Below are positions 34,399 through 43,802 of a stretch of 64,000 nucleotides of DNA, one piece after another (position 1 is the first letter of the stretch; every line of letters begins with the position of its first letter). The notes beneath the pieces were generated by a model, which was not told the DNA's origin, did no database searches, and saw only the letters and a program-made list of their open reading frames with translations. Where the stretch lies: the NCBI GenBank assembly GCA_036005185.1, contig DASYQS010000050.1, positions 1-64,000 on the forward strand. The letters are read 5' to 3'. The stretch is from VBAU01 sp036005185. GTDB lineage: Bacteria; Bacteroidota; Bacteroidia; Chitinophagales; Chitinophagaceae. The position numbers were made by a program, and so were the translations under genes.

Positions 34399-35817
34399 TT
34401 AGCGAGCATCAGTTTTTATTTTTGTTACCAATGAAGCAGGTTTTAACGCCACACCTTTATTGATGATCCAATCTATTTTTCTCCAGTTGGCTAAGTTATC
34501 CAATGGATTTGCGCTTAACAAAACCATATTGGCCGTCTTGCCTTTTGCAATACTGCCCCATTCATTTTGCTTACCTAATATTTTAGCCACATTGATTGTT
34601 GAAGCCTGCAGCAATTGCCAGTTGTTGAGACCAGCATGCTGCATAACTTTTAATTCTATGAAATAAGAACTGGCATGTTGCGTACCTAAATTGCCTGCAT
34701 CGGTTCCAGTGGCAATGGTTACTCCGGCATCGAGTAATTTTTTTAGATTGACCGCCATAATGCTGTTTGCTCTTTTTCGTCTCGCGATCCTTGCCGGATC
34801 CGATATTCTTTTTATATATGTATTCGCAATGACTGTATCAGGTTGAGGATAATTGATGATTGATGCTGCAGGAACAGGATGTGTTATTTCTAATTCTTCC
34901 TTGGTAAAATGATAATTATTACCAAGCACTTTGCCGTAATTGCCAGCCACTATCAATGTTGGGCAAAGCACTGTGTTATTTTTTTTTAACAATTGCAAAA
35001 AATCGTCAGCCAGTATTTCATCATCCACGCTATGCACTAAATAATCAGCGCCAGCTTCTACAGCAAGTTGAGCAGTTATTCTTTGTGTTGCATGTACCGC
35101 TACCCGCAAATTATTTTTATGAGCTTCATCAATCGCTGCTTTTACCATGCTTAAATTCTGTCTTGCGCCTCTTTCAGTGTTTGTATCCCTGACGATGTAC
35201 CAGATCTTAATGAAATCAGGTTTGTATGGAAGTTCACTTCTTACCCCTTCTCTTGTCTGATCTTCCGATGTCATTAAAATGAAAGGCGAGTCTTCAAGAT
35301 CTTTAAATGCATCGGGAACGTACGTGGTTAACAAAGGACCAGACATGTAAATGATGGGTGCATATGTTTTGTTCGAAAACGAATCTTTCTGTTGTAAAAA
35401 ATTAAATGTTGAACCCGGATCAATTACAGAAGTAATGCCTGCGCTAGTGTAAAGGCGTAAAAAATCTTCCATGTGATCATGTACCCATTTTATTTCTTTA
35501 TCATAAGGTTGATATTTGCGAAGATCAATTGCATCCGGCCTCGTAAACAAACCGCCGCTCTGAAAAAAATGCACATGGGCATCAGCAAAACCAGGAATTA
35601 AATATTTACTACTGCCATCAATAAGCTTTGTGTCTGTGTTGACCTTAATTTGTTTGGTTTTTTCTATAGAAACTATTTTGTCATTTTTCACCAGAACATC
35701 ATAGCCGGAAAGAATTTTATTATTTTCAACATCAACTACATTTGTGTTTTTTATGAGCAATTGAGCGGAGGCGGAATGAACAAGGAAAACAAATAAAATG
35801 AAAAAATATTTTGACAT
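34399..35817 (-). CDS. Secreted amidohydrolase (second paralogue)
   Basis: A 472-residue amidohydrolase with a signal peptide (SKYFFILFVFLVHSASA). It has GFADAHVHFF (HxH), a Lys in PDFIKIWYIV, VAVHATQ and LVHSVDDE (second-shell ligands), and ATGTDAGNLG (catalytic Asp). Compared with the gene at 14793 the His motif SIEHGT is replaced by VHSVDD, so substrate probably differs. Same-strand neighbour of the metalloprotease, with about 110 bases between. Confidence 0.88.
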   Translation of the reverse strand: MSKYFFILFVFLVHSASAQLLIKNTNVVDVENNKILSGYDVLVKNDKIVSIEKTKQIKVNTDTKLIDGSSKYLIPGFADAHVHFFQSGGLFTRPDAIDLRKYQPYDKEIKWVHDHMEDFLRLYTSAGITSVIDPGSTFNFLQQKDSFSNKTYAPIIYMSGPLLTTYVPDAFKDLEDSPFILMTSEDQTREGVRSELPYKPDFIKIWYIVRDTNTERGARQNLSMVKAAIDEAHKNNLRVAVHATQRITAQLAVEAGADYLVHSVDDEILADDFLQLLKKNNTVLCPTLIVAGNYGKVLGNNYHFTKEELEITHPVPAASIINYPQPDTVIANTYIKRISDPARIARRKRANSIMAVNLKKLLDAGVTIATGTDAGNLGTQHASSYFIELKVMQHAGLNNWQLLQASTINVAKILGKQNEWGSIAKGKTANMVLLSANPLDNLANWRKIDWIINKGVALKPASLVTKIKTDAR

Positions 35818-35995
35818 GACTGTTGTTTTATGAAAGGTAAGAAAAGATAAATGAAGCGATGGGGAAGGTTACAGTATAGGCTTCATTTCCAATAGCACAA
35901 TTTTTACCCGGCAGATACGAAATGCTTGAATTAACTTTTCCACACAACAAGGATGTTTGTATTTATTTTTAGCTTCGTTTGCAATACAAAAGACT

Positions 35996-36508
35996 ATGAT
36001 TGAGCAAATTCCCTGGGTAGAGAGAAAATTTGAATTTAATTTTCCCGTTGGCTTATTCCCTGCCATTGTTGAAAGATTGAGAGGAACGCTGCCTCGTATT
36101 GGGGCTATGATAAAAAATGAAGAAGAGGAAAAATTAAGTAAAAAAATAAATGGGAAATGGTCTATAAAAGAACAGATCGGCCATTTATATGATCTGGAAG
36201 AGTTATGGTATGGACGTGTTGAAGATTTTTTAGCCGGCAAACAAACTTTGAGAGTAGCCGATATGAGCAATACCAAAACCACAAATGCCGGTCATAATAA
36301 AAAAAATATTGAACAATTACTTGAACAATTTTCCTCTGCAAGAAATAAATTACTTGAAAAAGTAAGGGATATAGATGAAAGAACTGCTTCATTGACAGCT
36401 ATACACCCCCGCCTGCAAATACCTATGCGATTAATTGATTCGTTATTTTTTATAGCCGAGCACGATGATCATCATTTGGTTAAAATAAGAGAATTGCTAA
36501 GTAGTTAA
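35996..36508 (+). CDS. DinB-superfamily protein
   Basis: A 170-residue helical-bundle protein. His residues placed as DinB metal ligands: SIKEQIGHLYDLEELWYG and FFIAEHDDHHLVKIREL. The start at 35996 (MIEQIPWVERKFEFNFPVG) is the family-type start; the first 13 codons from 35957 are not conserved-looking. Function is unknown; relatives act as metal-dependent thiol transferases or lyases. The minus-strand frame at 35869-36282 is an antisense shadow. Confidence 0.85.
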   Translation: MIEQIPWVERKFEFNFPVGLFPAIVERLRGTLPRIGAMIKNEEEEKLSKKINGKWSIKEQIGHLYDLEELWYGRVEDFLAGKQTLRVADMSNTKTTNAGHNKKNIEQLLEQFSSARNKLLEKVRDIDERTASLTAIHPRLQIPMRLIDSLFFIAEHDDHHLVKIRELLSS

Positions 36509-36579
36509 GATTAATCTTTTGGAAATAGGTAAGCTGGGGTTCGTGTAGGTAAGATTTCCTTGTTCTTAAAAAATAGGCC

Positions 36580-37710
36580 ATGAAAACGCTAACATCTGCC
36601 CTGTTTATAGCTTCTGTCATTCTTGCAAGTTGCTCGCAACCGGCTACAAAAGCTGTAACCGTTAACGAGGACAACATCCCGGTTTCTTCAATGGAGAATG
36701 AGGGCATTGATTCCGCAATGATACATAAACTCGCAGCAGACATTCAAAAAGGCATTTATCCAAATATCCATAGTTTATTGATTGCCCGTAACGGTAAGCT
36801 CGTATTTGAAAACTATTGGGCCGGTGTTCAATTCATTGAGCCCGACCCTCCGGTTGTCCAATTTACGAAGGACATCCTCCATGACCTTCGAAGCATTTCC
36901 AAAAGCGTGGTTTCAGCCTGTGTTGGTATTGCCATAGCACAGGGTAAAATAAAAAGTGTTGATCAAAAAGTATTTGATTTTTTCCCTGAATATGCGAAAC
37001 AAGATACTGGTTTAAAATCTGCGTTGACGATTAAATCTCTGCTGACAATGACATCGGGGCTTTTATGGAATGAAGACGCTTCCTATACCAGTTCGGAAAA
37101 TACAGAAACACAAATGGATTTCAGCGGTGATCCTGTTGCGTTTGTATTCAATAGGCCGATGCAACATCCTGTGGGCACTATTTGGAATTATAATGGAGGC
37201 GCCACACAATTGCTGGGTTCTATTATTGAAAAAGCAACAGGTAAAAAATTAGATCAGTTTGTAAATGAGTATCTTTTTCAACCATTGGGAATAGAAAAGT
37301 TTGAATGGAGGAAATACAGTGGCACCCTCTTGTCAGCTGCTCCATGGGGGTTAAGATTGCGACCCAGAGACATGCTGAAATTTGGATTAGTTTATGCCAA
37401 CAAAGGCAAATGGAATAATAAGCAGGTTATTCCCGCAAGTTGGGTCGAAGAATCTTTTCAAACTCATATAAAAAGGGATTCTGCAGGAGGAGGATATGGA
37501 TATCAGTTTTGGACGTGGTCCGGTAATGTTTTAGATAAAACAGTAGAATTAGTTGCCGCTGTTGGCAACGGCGATCAAAATATTTTCATCGATCGGAAAA
37601 ATAACTTGCTGGTAGTTACTACTGCGGGGAATTATAATAGATCGGTTGAAAGGGATTGCAATAACATGCTTGGGGATTATATTTATCCATCTTTGATAAA
37701 AAATAATTAA
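36580..37710 (+). CDS. Beta-lactamase-family serine hydrolase (lipoprotein)
   Basis: A 376-residue protein with a lipoprotein signal (FIASVILASCSQP) and a class C beta-lactamase/DD-peptidase fold. Catalytic SISKSVV (SxxK) near residue 108, the YNYN-like element WNYNGGATQLLG, and the section SGGGYGYQFW in place of the KTG strand. Such proteins are esterases or peptidases, rarely antibiotic hydrolases. It is the second of a tandem pair with the DinB-like gene, with 70 bases between. Confidence 0.88.
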   Translation: MKTLTSALFIASVILASCSQPATKAVTVNEDNIPVSSMENEGIDSAMIHKLAADIQKGIYPNIHSLLIARNGKLVFENYWAGVQFIEPDPPVVQFTKDILHDLRSISKSVVSACVGIAIAQGKIKSVDQKVFDFFPEYAKQDTGLKSALTIKSLLTMTSGLLWNEDASYTSSENTETQMDFSGDPVAFVFNRPMQHPVGTIWNYNGGATQLLGSIIEKATGKKLDQFVNEYLFQPLGIEKFEWRKYSGTLLSAAPWGLRLRPRDMLKFGLVYANKGKWNNKQVIPASWVEESFQTHIKRDSAGGGYGYQFWTWSGNVLDKTVELVAAVGNGDQNIFIDRKNNLLVVTTAGNYNRSVERDCNNMLGDYIYPSLIKNN

Positions 37711-38039
37711 TAACGGTTCTCTTGTGTACATATAATCGAAACTGCTGGAAAGCTTCTTTGTTTAATATGCATAAGCCAATTAGCGAAATTTCATTCATGA
37801 TTAAAGTATTAAACCTCTAACCGCCGTTAACGATACAAAAAAGCATTTTTAAAACTTATGGACTATAAGGAAGGTGGCAAGAATACTGTTCCTTATCATG
37901 CCACACTGGGTCGGCATCTTTTTTGAGTCGAGGATTAACTACATTGTTGTTGCGAGCTACGCCACGAGATTTTGCTGCGTAATTCAAACTTAGCAATATC
38001 ATGAAATCAGTTTAACAAATAAAACAAATTAGTCCCTGT
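37711..38039. other. Intergenic region, no recognisable features
   Basis: About 330 bases with no coding frame of note, no clear hairpin and no promoter box that can be supported. Confidence 0.4.
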
Positions 38040-38975
38040 ATGAAACCAACGAAATCAACAGCGCTCATTGCTATGTTGCTGATGAGTGCAACTCTACATG
38101 CGCAAGATAAAACAGTAGGAAAATTAAAGGATGAGTCGAGCAAAACCATTAAAAAAGATCCTGCCGACACACTAACAAAAACGTGGAAAAAAGGCGGATT
38201 ACTTGGATTGAATCTTGCTCAAACTTCGATAAGCAACTGGGCGGCAGGTGGCGATGATTTTTCTTTGTCGCTCAACTCACTCGTAAATCTTTATGCGTTT
38301 TATAAAAAAGGAAGATCAAGTTGGGATAATACGCTTGACTTTAGCCTGGGTTATATTAAAACCACCAGCCTAGGCTCCCGAAAGAACGATGACAGGATTG
38401 ATATACTTTCCAAGTACGGATATGCCATTTCTTCCAAATGGAATGTGAGCGGTTTATTCAATTTCCGTTCACAATTGTTCAAAGGATATACTTATAGCAG
38501 CACAGGCAAAACTTTTTCTTCTGCATTTTTATCACCAGCATATATAATATTAGGTGCCGGTTTTGATTTCAAGCCTAATGATCAATTTTCCGTTTTTATT
38601 TCTCCTGCTACAGCCCGCCTCACTATTGTAAAGGATGATAGTTTATCTGCAAAAGGCTTGTATGGAGTAACGCCGGGTGAACATCATCATTTCGAATTCG
38701 GGGCTTTTCTTTCCGCAACTTATTTGAAAGATTTAAACAAGATCGTTTCATACAAAGGCAGGCTGGATCTTTTTTCCAATTATCAGCATGATCCGCAGAA
38801 TATTGACTTGTATATGTCGAACATATTTGCCGTCAAGCTTTCAAAATGGCTTACGGCCAATTGGAACTTCGACATGATTTATGATGATGACACAAAGCTG
38901 TTTGGTAAAACCGGCAAATCGCCGGCCCTGCAATTGAAATCATTGGTAGGGGTGGGCCTATTGATAAAGTTTTAA
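38040..38975 (+). CDS. DUF3078 outer-membrane protein
   Basis: A 311-residue beta-barrel protein with a signal peptide (ALIAMLLMSATLHAQ). The DUF3078 signature follows: WKKGGLLGLNLAQTSISNWA, then GGDDFSLSLNSLVNLYA, and repeated amphipathic strands up to a C-terminal aromatic-hydrophobic end GVGLLIKF. The family is confined to Bacteroidota; barrel proteins of this type have no assigned transport substrate. Single gene. Confidence 0.92.
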   Translation: MKPTKSTALIAMLLMSATLHAQDKTVGKLKDESSKTIKKDPADTLTKTWKKGGLLGLNLAQTSISNWAAGGDDFSLSLNSLVNLYAFYKKGRSSWDNTLDFSLGYIKTTSLGSRKNDDRIDILSKYGYAISSKWNVSGLFNFRSQLFKGYTYSSTGKTFSSAFLSPAYIILGAGFDFKPNDQFSVFISPATARLTIVKDDSLSAKGLYGVTPGEHHHFEFGAFLSATYLKDLNKIVSYKGRLDLFSNYQHDPQNIDLYMSNIFAVKLSKWLTANWNFDMIYDDDTKLFGKTGKSPALQLKSLVGVGLLIKF

Positions 38976-39174
38976 GGAAAAGATCAAGATAATAATAGCA
39001 GTTTATCAAGTGGAAAACTATTTTCATGATGAGGTGCAAAATTTCCTCATTTGGTACCGGCGAGCTAAGGGCAAGCTTTAAACAAAGTGAAGTTTATTCT
39101 TTGAAAATAAAATATTATTAAAAAAGGAATTGCTTAGCAATTCCTTTTATTAGTTTGATACTGTTTTTATAGGG

Positions 39175-39366
39175 TCAAACATTACTGCCGTTGGTTGCAG
39201 TTTGTTTTTTTCTAAACAAATTGCCTAGACGAAATTTATTATTGAAAAAATCTTTGCCTTTTGCTTTCAAATTATTTTTTTCTTGGGGAGACATTTTCGA
39301 ATATTTATATAAACCAAACGCGGCTGCAGCTGCTGCTAGGAGCAGGCCCAATGATTTTTTTTGCAT
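39175..39366 (-). CDS. Small membrane-anchored protein
   Basis: A 63-residue protein with an alanine-rich N-terminal helix (SLGLLLAAAAAAFGLYKYSK) and a basic, lysine-rich C-terminal part (NNKFRLGNLFRKKQ). It resembles small YtxH-like or inner-membrane-anchored proteins of this phylum. No function is assigned. The plus-strand frame over it (39191-39388) is an antisense shadow rich in Ala-encoding complement. Confidence 0.6.
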   Translation of the reverse strand: MQKKSLGLLLAAAAAAFGLYKYSKMSPQEKNNLKAKGKDFFNNKFRLGNLFRKKQTATNGSNV

Positions 39367-39454
39367 ATCTGATTTTTTTAATTTTTAATCGATCAGAGAT
39401 TATACTTAAAAGATCATGCCATAAAGAAGTTTTCCGCTAAAAATGAGTCTACAA

Positions 39455-40462
39455 TTATGGGGTGCTTAGCAATAGTGCAATAGTTGCCCAGTTACTACCC
39501 GCTGCGGAAATAAATTGATTTTTTTCGTGAGGAAAGCCAGTGAATACAAAAGGAACAACGGGAAAAGAGCGTGATATCACTTTCCACGAGCCATCTTCAT
39601 ACTGGGTTCGAAGTAAAAACGAAATACCTTTTTGAAAAGCCGGATCATTCGCTTTCAACTGTCCTGATTCATGCAAGGCATACAATGCCTGTCCTGTAGC
39701 ATAGGAATCGCTTTGTAATCCTTTTAGTTGGGACCAGCCTCCATCTTCACGTTGCGAGGTGAGTAATTTTTTTGCTTGTTGCTGTATGAATTTGGTATCG
39801 CCTTTTATCCATGTAAGTCCTAATAGTTGAAATACTTTTTCTTCATTGGTTTCAGGTACTGTGCGCATAAACCATGCACGGGCTCTTTCTGTTCTTGTAG
39901 AAACTTCCGCTTGCCACGATGGCGGAGCATAATACTGCATGGCTTGCACTACCAATGCAGTAGCGGTAAACGAATAATATTCCAATGGCGGACGCGGATT
40001 GGGACTAACCCAGCAACCTTCTTTAGTTTGCCTTTGCATAAGGTTTTTTACAAGCATCTCGATCAGTTTATTGGATTTATACTGATTAGCCCAAAGTGCC
40101 CATAACTGGTAAGAACCTGACATCACAATTGCAGTTGGATCGTCATTTTCTGCGATAATTGATTTCTTAGATTTGATCACACTCATAATTGAGTCAAACG
40201 CCTCGGTAAGTATAGTATCATTAATAGCAAAGCCTTTTTCTTTCGCAATGGATAAACTAACTGCAGTCAGGTCCTGATGATGACAAGATTGGCAACCACC
40301 TGCATTTTCTAAAAAAATATGGCTGCTGGTTTGTAATAAGGACAAACTTTTATTCACCGCTTTTTTAATTTCTTCAGGATCGTTTTTGCGGCTGTTTTTT
40401 GAAACTGTTGTAAAAGCTGCAACAACTAATGCAATCCCCGAAATGATCAACCATTTTTTCAT
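39455..40462 (-). CDS. Prenyltransferase/squalene-oxidase-repeat protein with haem motif
   Basis: A 335-residue protein with an N-terminal hydrophobic anchor (WLIISGIALVVAAFTT), a c-type haem motif in GGCQSCHHQD, then alpha-alpha barrel repeats with QW-like motifs (QTKEGCWVS, QREDGGWSQL, QYEDGSWKV). The repeats resemble those of prenyltransferases and alpha2-macroglobulin-like TIM barrels, but the catalytic Asp motif of cyclases is not seen. Twenty bases follow the ankyrin gene stop, so they are likely one transcript. Confidence 0.8.
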   Translation of the reverse strand: MKKWLIISGIALVVAAFTTVSKNSRKNDPEEIKKAVNKSLSLLQTSSHIFLENAGGCQSCHHQDLTAVSLSIAKEKGFAINDTILTEAFDSIMSVIKSKKSIIAENDDPTAIVMSGSYQLWALWANQYKSNKLIEMLVKNLMQRQTKEGCWVSPNPRPPLEYYSFTATALVVQAMQYYAPPSWQAEVSTRTERARAWFMRTVPETNEEKVFQLLGLTWIKGDTKFIQQQAKKLLTSQREDGGWSQLKGLQSDSYATGQALYALHESGQLKANDPAFQKGISFLLRTQYEDGSWKVISRSFPVVPFVFTGFPHEKNQFISAAGSNWATIALLLSTP

Positions 40463-40482
40463 TGATTTTTTTTTGATAATAC

Positions 40483-41424
40483 CTATTTCGCCCCAACTTT
40501 TTTTAATACGGATACCGTGGCCGTATTTCCTTTTTTCAGGGCCCAGGAAAGAGCCGTCGCACCATCCTTTGCCTTGATGTTTACGTCGGCACCCTTATCT
40601 AACAATGCCTGTATGATGGCCACATTATCATGTTCATTATAAACAGCCCACATCAATGCAGTGTGTCCATCGTAGTCCCAAGTATTTATATTTTTTGCTT
40701 TTTTTAATATTGCCATGATGCTTTCAGTATCATTATAGGTTACTGAAGCAGACACAGCGGATAAACCAAAAGCGCTGATCAGATCCGGGTCAGCGCCTCT
40801 GTCTAATAGCTGAATAGTGACTGATCTGTTCACGTTGAAAATGGAATTGATCAATGCCGTAAGACTATCCTTGTCTCTTGCATTAATATCAATTCCCTTG
40901 CTAAGCAATAAAGAGATGGTAGTCGTATCACCAAACAAAGCGGCCCGCATCAATGCATTTTCTTTTTTTTGATTCGTAGCCAACGCGTCAGATCCATGAT
41001 CAAGCAAGAGTTTTATGATGTCATATTTTCCATGCCCTATACAGGCAATTAATAAAGGTGTATTGCCCGATTTTGCTTTTGCATTTACGTCAGCGCCATG
41101 CTGGATCAATAATTTTATTTTGGCCGCATCATGAACCGCCCACATCAATGCTGTTTCGCCAGCTTTGTTTTTTGCATTTGGGTCGCTGCCTTTTTCAAGC
41201 AGTAGTTGCATTACATCAAGAGATGAGTAGAGTGCGGCATTCATCAATACATGATCGCTATCATCATCATAGCTGTTTGGATCGGCGCCTTGTTGAAACA
41301 AAGATTTTAATTCTTTCAGGTCATTGTTTTTAACGGCATCAAAAATTTTTGGCGATTGCGCTTTTACTGCGTTCTCGAATAAAAGATCACAGATTAAAAG
41401 AAAAATAATTAAAAAATATCGCAT
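40483..41424 (-). CDS. Secreted ankyrin-repeat protein
   Basis: About 313 residues with a signal peptide (RYFLIIFLLICDLLFENAVKA) and eight or so ankyrin repeats with the A-x-x-x-G-x-T-x-L-h pattern (NAKNKAGETALMWAVHDAA, INARDKDSLTALINSIF, TWDYDGHTALMWAVYNEHD). Start at 41424 is chosen; the upstream Met residues precede the signal. It is a periplasmic binding scaffold or inhibitor by family. It sits just upstream of the haem-motif repeat protein, so the two may cooperate. Confidence 0.9.
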   Translation of the reverse strand: MRYFLIIFLLICDLLFENAVKAQSPKIFDAVKNNDLKELKSLFQQGADPNSYDDDSDHVLMNAALYSSLDVMQLLLEKGSDPNAKNKAGETALMWAVHDAAKIKLLIQHGADVNAKAKSGNTPLLIACIGHGKYDIIKLLLDHGSDALATNQKKENALMRAALFGDTTTISLLLSKGIDINARDKDSLTALINSIFNVNRSVTIQLLDRGADPDLISAFGLSAVSASVTYNDTESIMAILKKAKNINTWDYDGHTALMWAVYNEHDNVAIIQALLDKGADVNIKAKDGATALSWALKKGNTATVSVLKKVGAK

Positions 41425-41537
41425 CATTTTACATCGCATTGACCAATTAAAGCTACTGTTAATTTTTAAAAGTCAAAATGTTGTGGGGAGTATTCATCGA
41501 AACTTTTTATCTTATTGGAATACGGCAAACAAATTTG

Positions 41538-42008
41538 TTAGCTGCTAAGAACATACACATATTCACCTGCAACATAGATGATTCGTTTTTTACCACTCTT
41601 ACTAGTCGCGATAATTGACCAAACGATTCGAGACGGGTTTTGATCATATGTTAAAATAGGAGGGGACAGCGAATCATCTTTTGTAGCTTTTGTTCGTGCA
41701 AGAGAAATAATCTTCTTGGGATTCAACCATACATCTGCACTTGGACAACCCTGAAGTGAATTGGGAGTACGTTGAAAACTTGAATAGCGTAATAAACTTA
41801 GATTGTTTTCAATTTGTAAAAACCCAGCCAAAGTTTTATCTACAGTAATGCCAACAAACCAGGAATTTATATTGCCAGATGCTTCTAAAATTGGAATTGG
41901 TGTTTCAACTTTTCCTTTTGTTTTGACTAAAGAATCATTAACTATCGACGATTTGAAAAGCTCGATAGCTTTATTATAAACTTCTTCTATTGTTGGAATC
42001 ATTTTCAA
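41538..42008 (-). CDS. Small protein overlapping the protease gene, unknown
   Basis: A 156-residue protein without signal peptide, read from an ATG that overlaps the stop of the upstream protease gene by four bases (ATGA). It is an alpha-beta protein (LEASGNINSWFVGITVDKTL, RIVWSIIATSKSGKKRIIYV) with no known motif. The overlap implies translational coupling, so a chaperone, partner or inhibitor of the protease is a plausible role, though not shown. Confidence 0.7.
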   Translation of the reverse strand: MKMIPTIEEVYNKAIELFKSSIVNDSLVKTKGKVETPIPILEASGNINSWFVGITVDKTLAGFLQIENNLSLLRYSSFQRTPNSLQGCPSADVWLNPKKIISLARTKATKDDSLSPPILTYDQNPSRIVWSIIATSKSGKKRIIYVAGEYVYVLSS

Positions 42009-43183
42009 ACTAAGGTCAAGTGAGCTGTAAATGTCCGACGATAAGTTTGATTATCGAAGTTCTCCCACCGGGTAATAACACCCGTTGTAGGCGGCCATGG
42101 ATCATAAACGAGAAGCCCACGGAAAAAGTACCAATTAAAAAGCCTGACCGATGTGTAACCAGCAACTGTACGTGAATGGCCAGGTATAAAACTGATAAGT
42201 GGGCGATTTTCGTTAATCTCATTAACAAATTCATTCCAATTAGGAGTTGTATTCATGCTTGCGTCTAATGCATTACTTGTCAAATTTTCAAGCACTGTTA
42301 CCACGTCATTATCCCGGCTATACGGTAAACCATTTGGGCTAGACAAAGTTCCTAATCCTAGATCGCTGGCAATTCGGGTTTGCTGGTAATTATACCGGTA
42401 AAAATCCAATATCATCTGTACACTTGCCGCAACACACCATACATTAGTCAATTGGCCACGCAATTCATAGCAAGGAGTATGGTCTGCATTATTATGACTA
42501 TAGTGTAATTCACGACTTCTAACAACCGGGAAAATTTTTACTACCTTTTCGAAATTCGCAATATCAAGAATCTCTGGTGGAAATTTCTTCGATTTTGGGG
42601 GATAAATATCATCCCAATTCGAAATATGTTTCTTAAATTTTCTTAAATTCTTTTGATGTTTTTCATTTGGTGTTTCCTCAATTAATGACCAACGTTCGAA
42701 GTTAGAAGGCGGTACATCATATTCTCTTTTTTGTTCCCTAGGAACAAGTTCCCATGTTGCCCATTCCAGCATCACAATTTCTTTTTCATTCAAAAGAAAT
42801 TGAATGGCCAGTTTCGGATAACTATAAGCAACGAATCGAACCTGATCATACTTTAATTTTTTCTGCTTTTTTTTAGCTGCAGAAACAGCTTCTTCCAAGA
42901 TTGCTTTTTCATTCCACGCCTTACCATAGCTTACACCAAGTAATGGTTGAGTAAAAGCGGTATTAGCTGCGATATCGGCATAACCTATCCCCAAACGATT
43001 TTTGATCACTGGCACGCGGTAAAATAAGATTTCACCATTGATGTCATATATTGGAGTGACGATAGAATGAATACGGGCTTTTTGAAAAACATCGGATGGC
43101 AAAACCCCAGCATATAGAAGTGCATTTAATTCCAATCCCGCAATGCGTTGCGCCATGGATTGCTCAATAACTCGCTGTGACAT
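42005..43183 (-). CDS. Papain-like cysteine protease (C39-like)
   Basis: A 392-residue protein. The C-terminal domain, from about residue 230, starts CYELRGQLTNVWCVAASVQM, where the Cys followed by Trp-Cys-Val-Ala-Ala is the papain-like nucleophile pattern. His (FIPGHSRTVAGY) and Asp (LVYDPWPP) follow in order, as in C39/AvrRpt2 families. The N-terminal 200 residues carry no signal and may be an inhibitory or targeting domain. No secretion signal is visible, so the mode of export is unknown. Coupled with the downstream 156-residue gene. Confidence 0.75.
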   Translation of the reverse strand: MSQRVIEQSMAQRIAGLELNALLYAGVLPSDVFQKARIHSIVTPIYDINGEILFYRVPVIKNRLGIGYADIAANTAFTQPLLGVSYGKAWNEKAILEEAVSAAKKKQKKLKYDQVRFVAYSYPKLAIQFLLNEKEIVMLEWATWELVPREQKREYDVPPSNFERWSLIEETPNEKHQKNLRKFKKHISNWDDIYPPKSKKFPPEILDIANFEKVVKIFPVVRSRELHYSHNNADHTPCYELRGQLTNVWCVAASVQMILDFYRYNYQQTRIASDLGLGTLSSPNGLPYSRDNDVVTVLENLTSNALDASMNTTPNWNEFVNEINENRPLISFIPGHSRTVAGYTSVRLFNWYFFRGLLVYDPWPPTTGVITRWENFDNQTYRRTFTAHLTLV

Positions 43184-43548
43184 GATGTCTCCTTTTTACC
43201 TAATGCTGATGATGGTTAAATAACCTGTGCATATTAGGTTGTTAAAAAATATTAATTACTCACATTATCAAAAGGGCGAAGCAATCAATAATTAGACGAA
43301 ATTTTTTGGCGATCGTAAACACTTAGATAAATGTAGAAATGAAAATAGATCAGGACAATACCAAATTTGTGGGATTTTTTAAAACAACTTTTAGATGTTT
43401 AAAATTTTTGAATGCATGGCAAACGAAGAACGACCTTTAAAACTAATTCATTCAATAGCTGCCGCCACTGATTAAAAGAATGCTGCCATTCGAGAAGTTC
43501 CGGTACAGGCCTGGATTACATTGCTTAGATTTATTGTTATATAGCTGC
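43184..43548. other. Non-coding stretch upstream of protease gene
   Basis: About 365 bases without a supported gene between the protease start and the broken frame at 43549. Both strands have short frames only, of no protein-like character. Confidence 0.4.
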
Positions 43549-43797
43549 TTAGACATTGAAAGCATTTATGTGCGAAGCGGTGAAGAATGGCACGTTGAAA
43601 ACCACTTGCGTTCCCGTTTCAAAAGTTTCAATAGCGCCTGCAGGTTCATTTCTCGGTACATGCCCACCACTGATAACAAAGTTGGATATCGACCAAAAAT
43701 CTGGATCAACGAGTAAAGCTTCTTCAGTGAATCTCCCTACGCCTGTTACGAGAGTAGTTGGTTCTGAGATCAGGGGCCCGAAGAAATAGCACGAAGG
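43549..43797 (-). pseudogene. Protein-like frame without a start codon (remnant)
   Basis: The minus strand from 43797 to a TAA at 43549 is open for 82 codons. It reads as a beta-rich protein (SEPTTLVTGVGRFTEEALLV, FWSISNFVISGGHVPRNEP, TGTQVVFNVPFFTASHINAF). An in-frame TGA precedes it, and it has no ATG, GTG or TTG. It begins six bases after the esterase stop, in a different frame. It is probably the C-terminal part of a lost gene. The plus-strand frame at 43556-43789 is the weaker alternative. Confidence 0.4.
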
Positions 43798-43802
43798 TCA
43801 CT

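Noticed and set aside
35869..36282. Minus-strand gene opposite the DinB-like gene
   Set aside because: It is the complement of a helical-bundle protein with metal His; the frame has no features of its own.
43556..43789. Plus-strand 77-codon gene
   Set aside because: Competes with a more protein-like minus-strand frame and has no recognisable domain.
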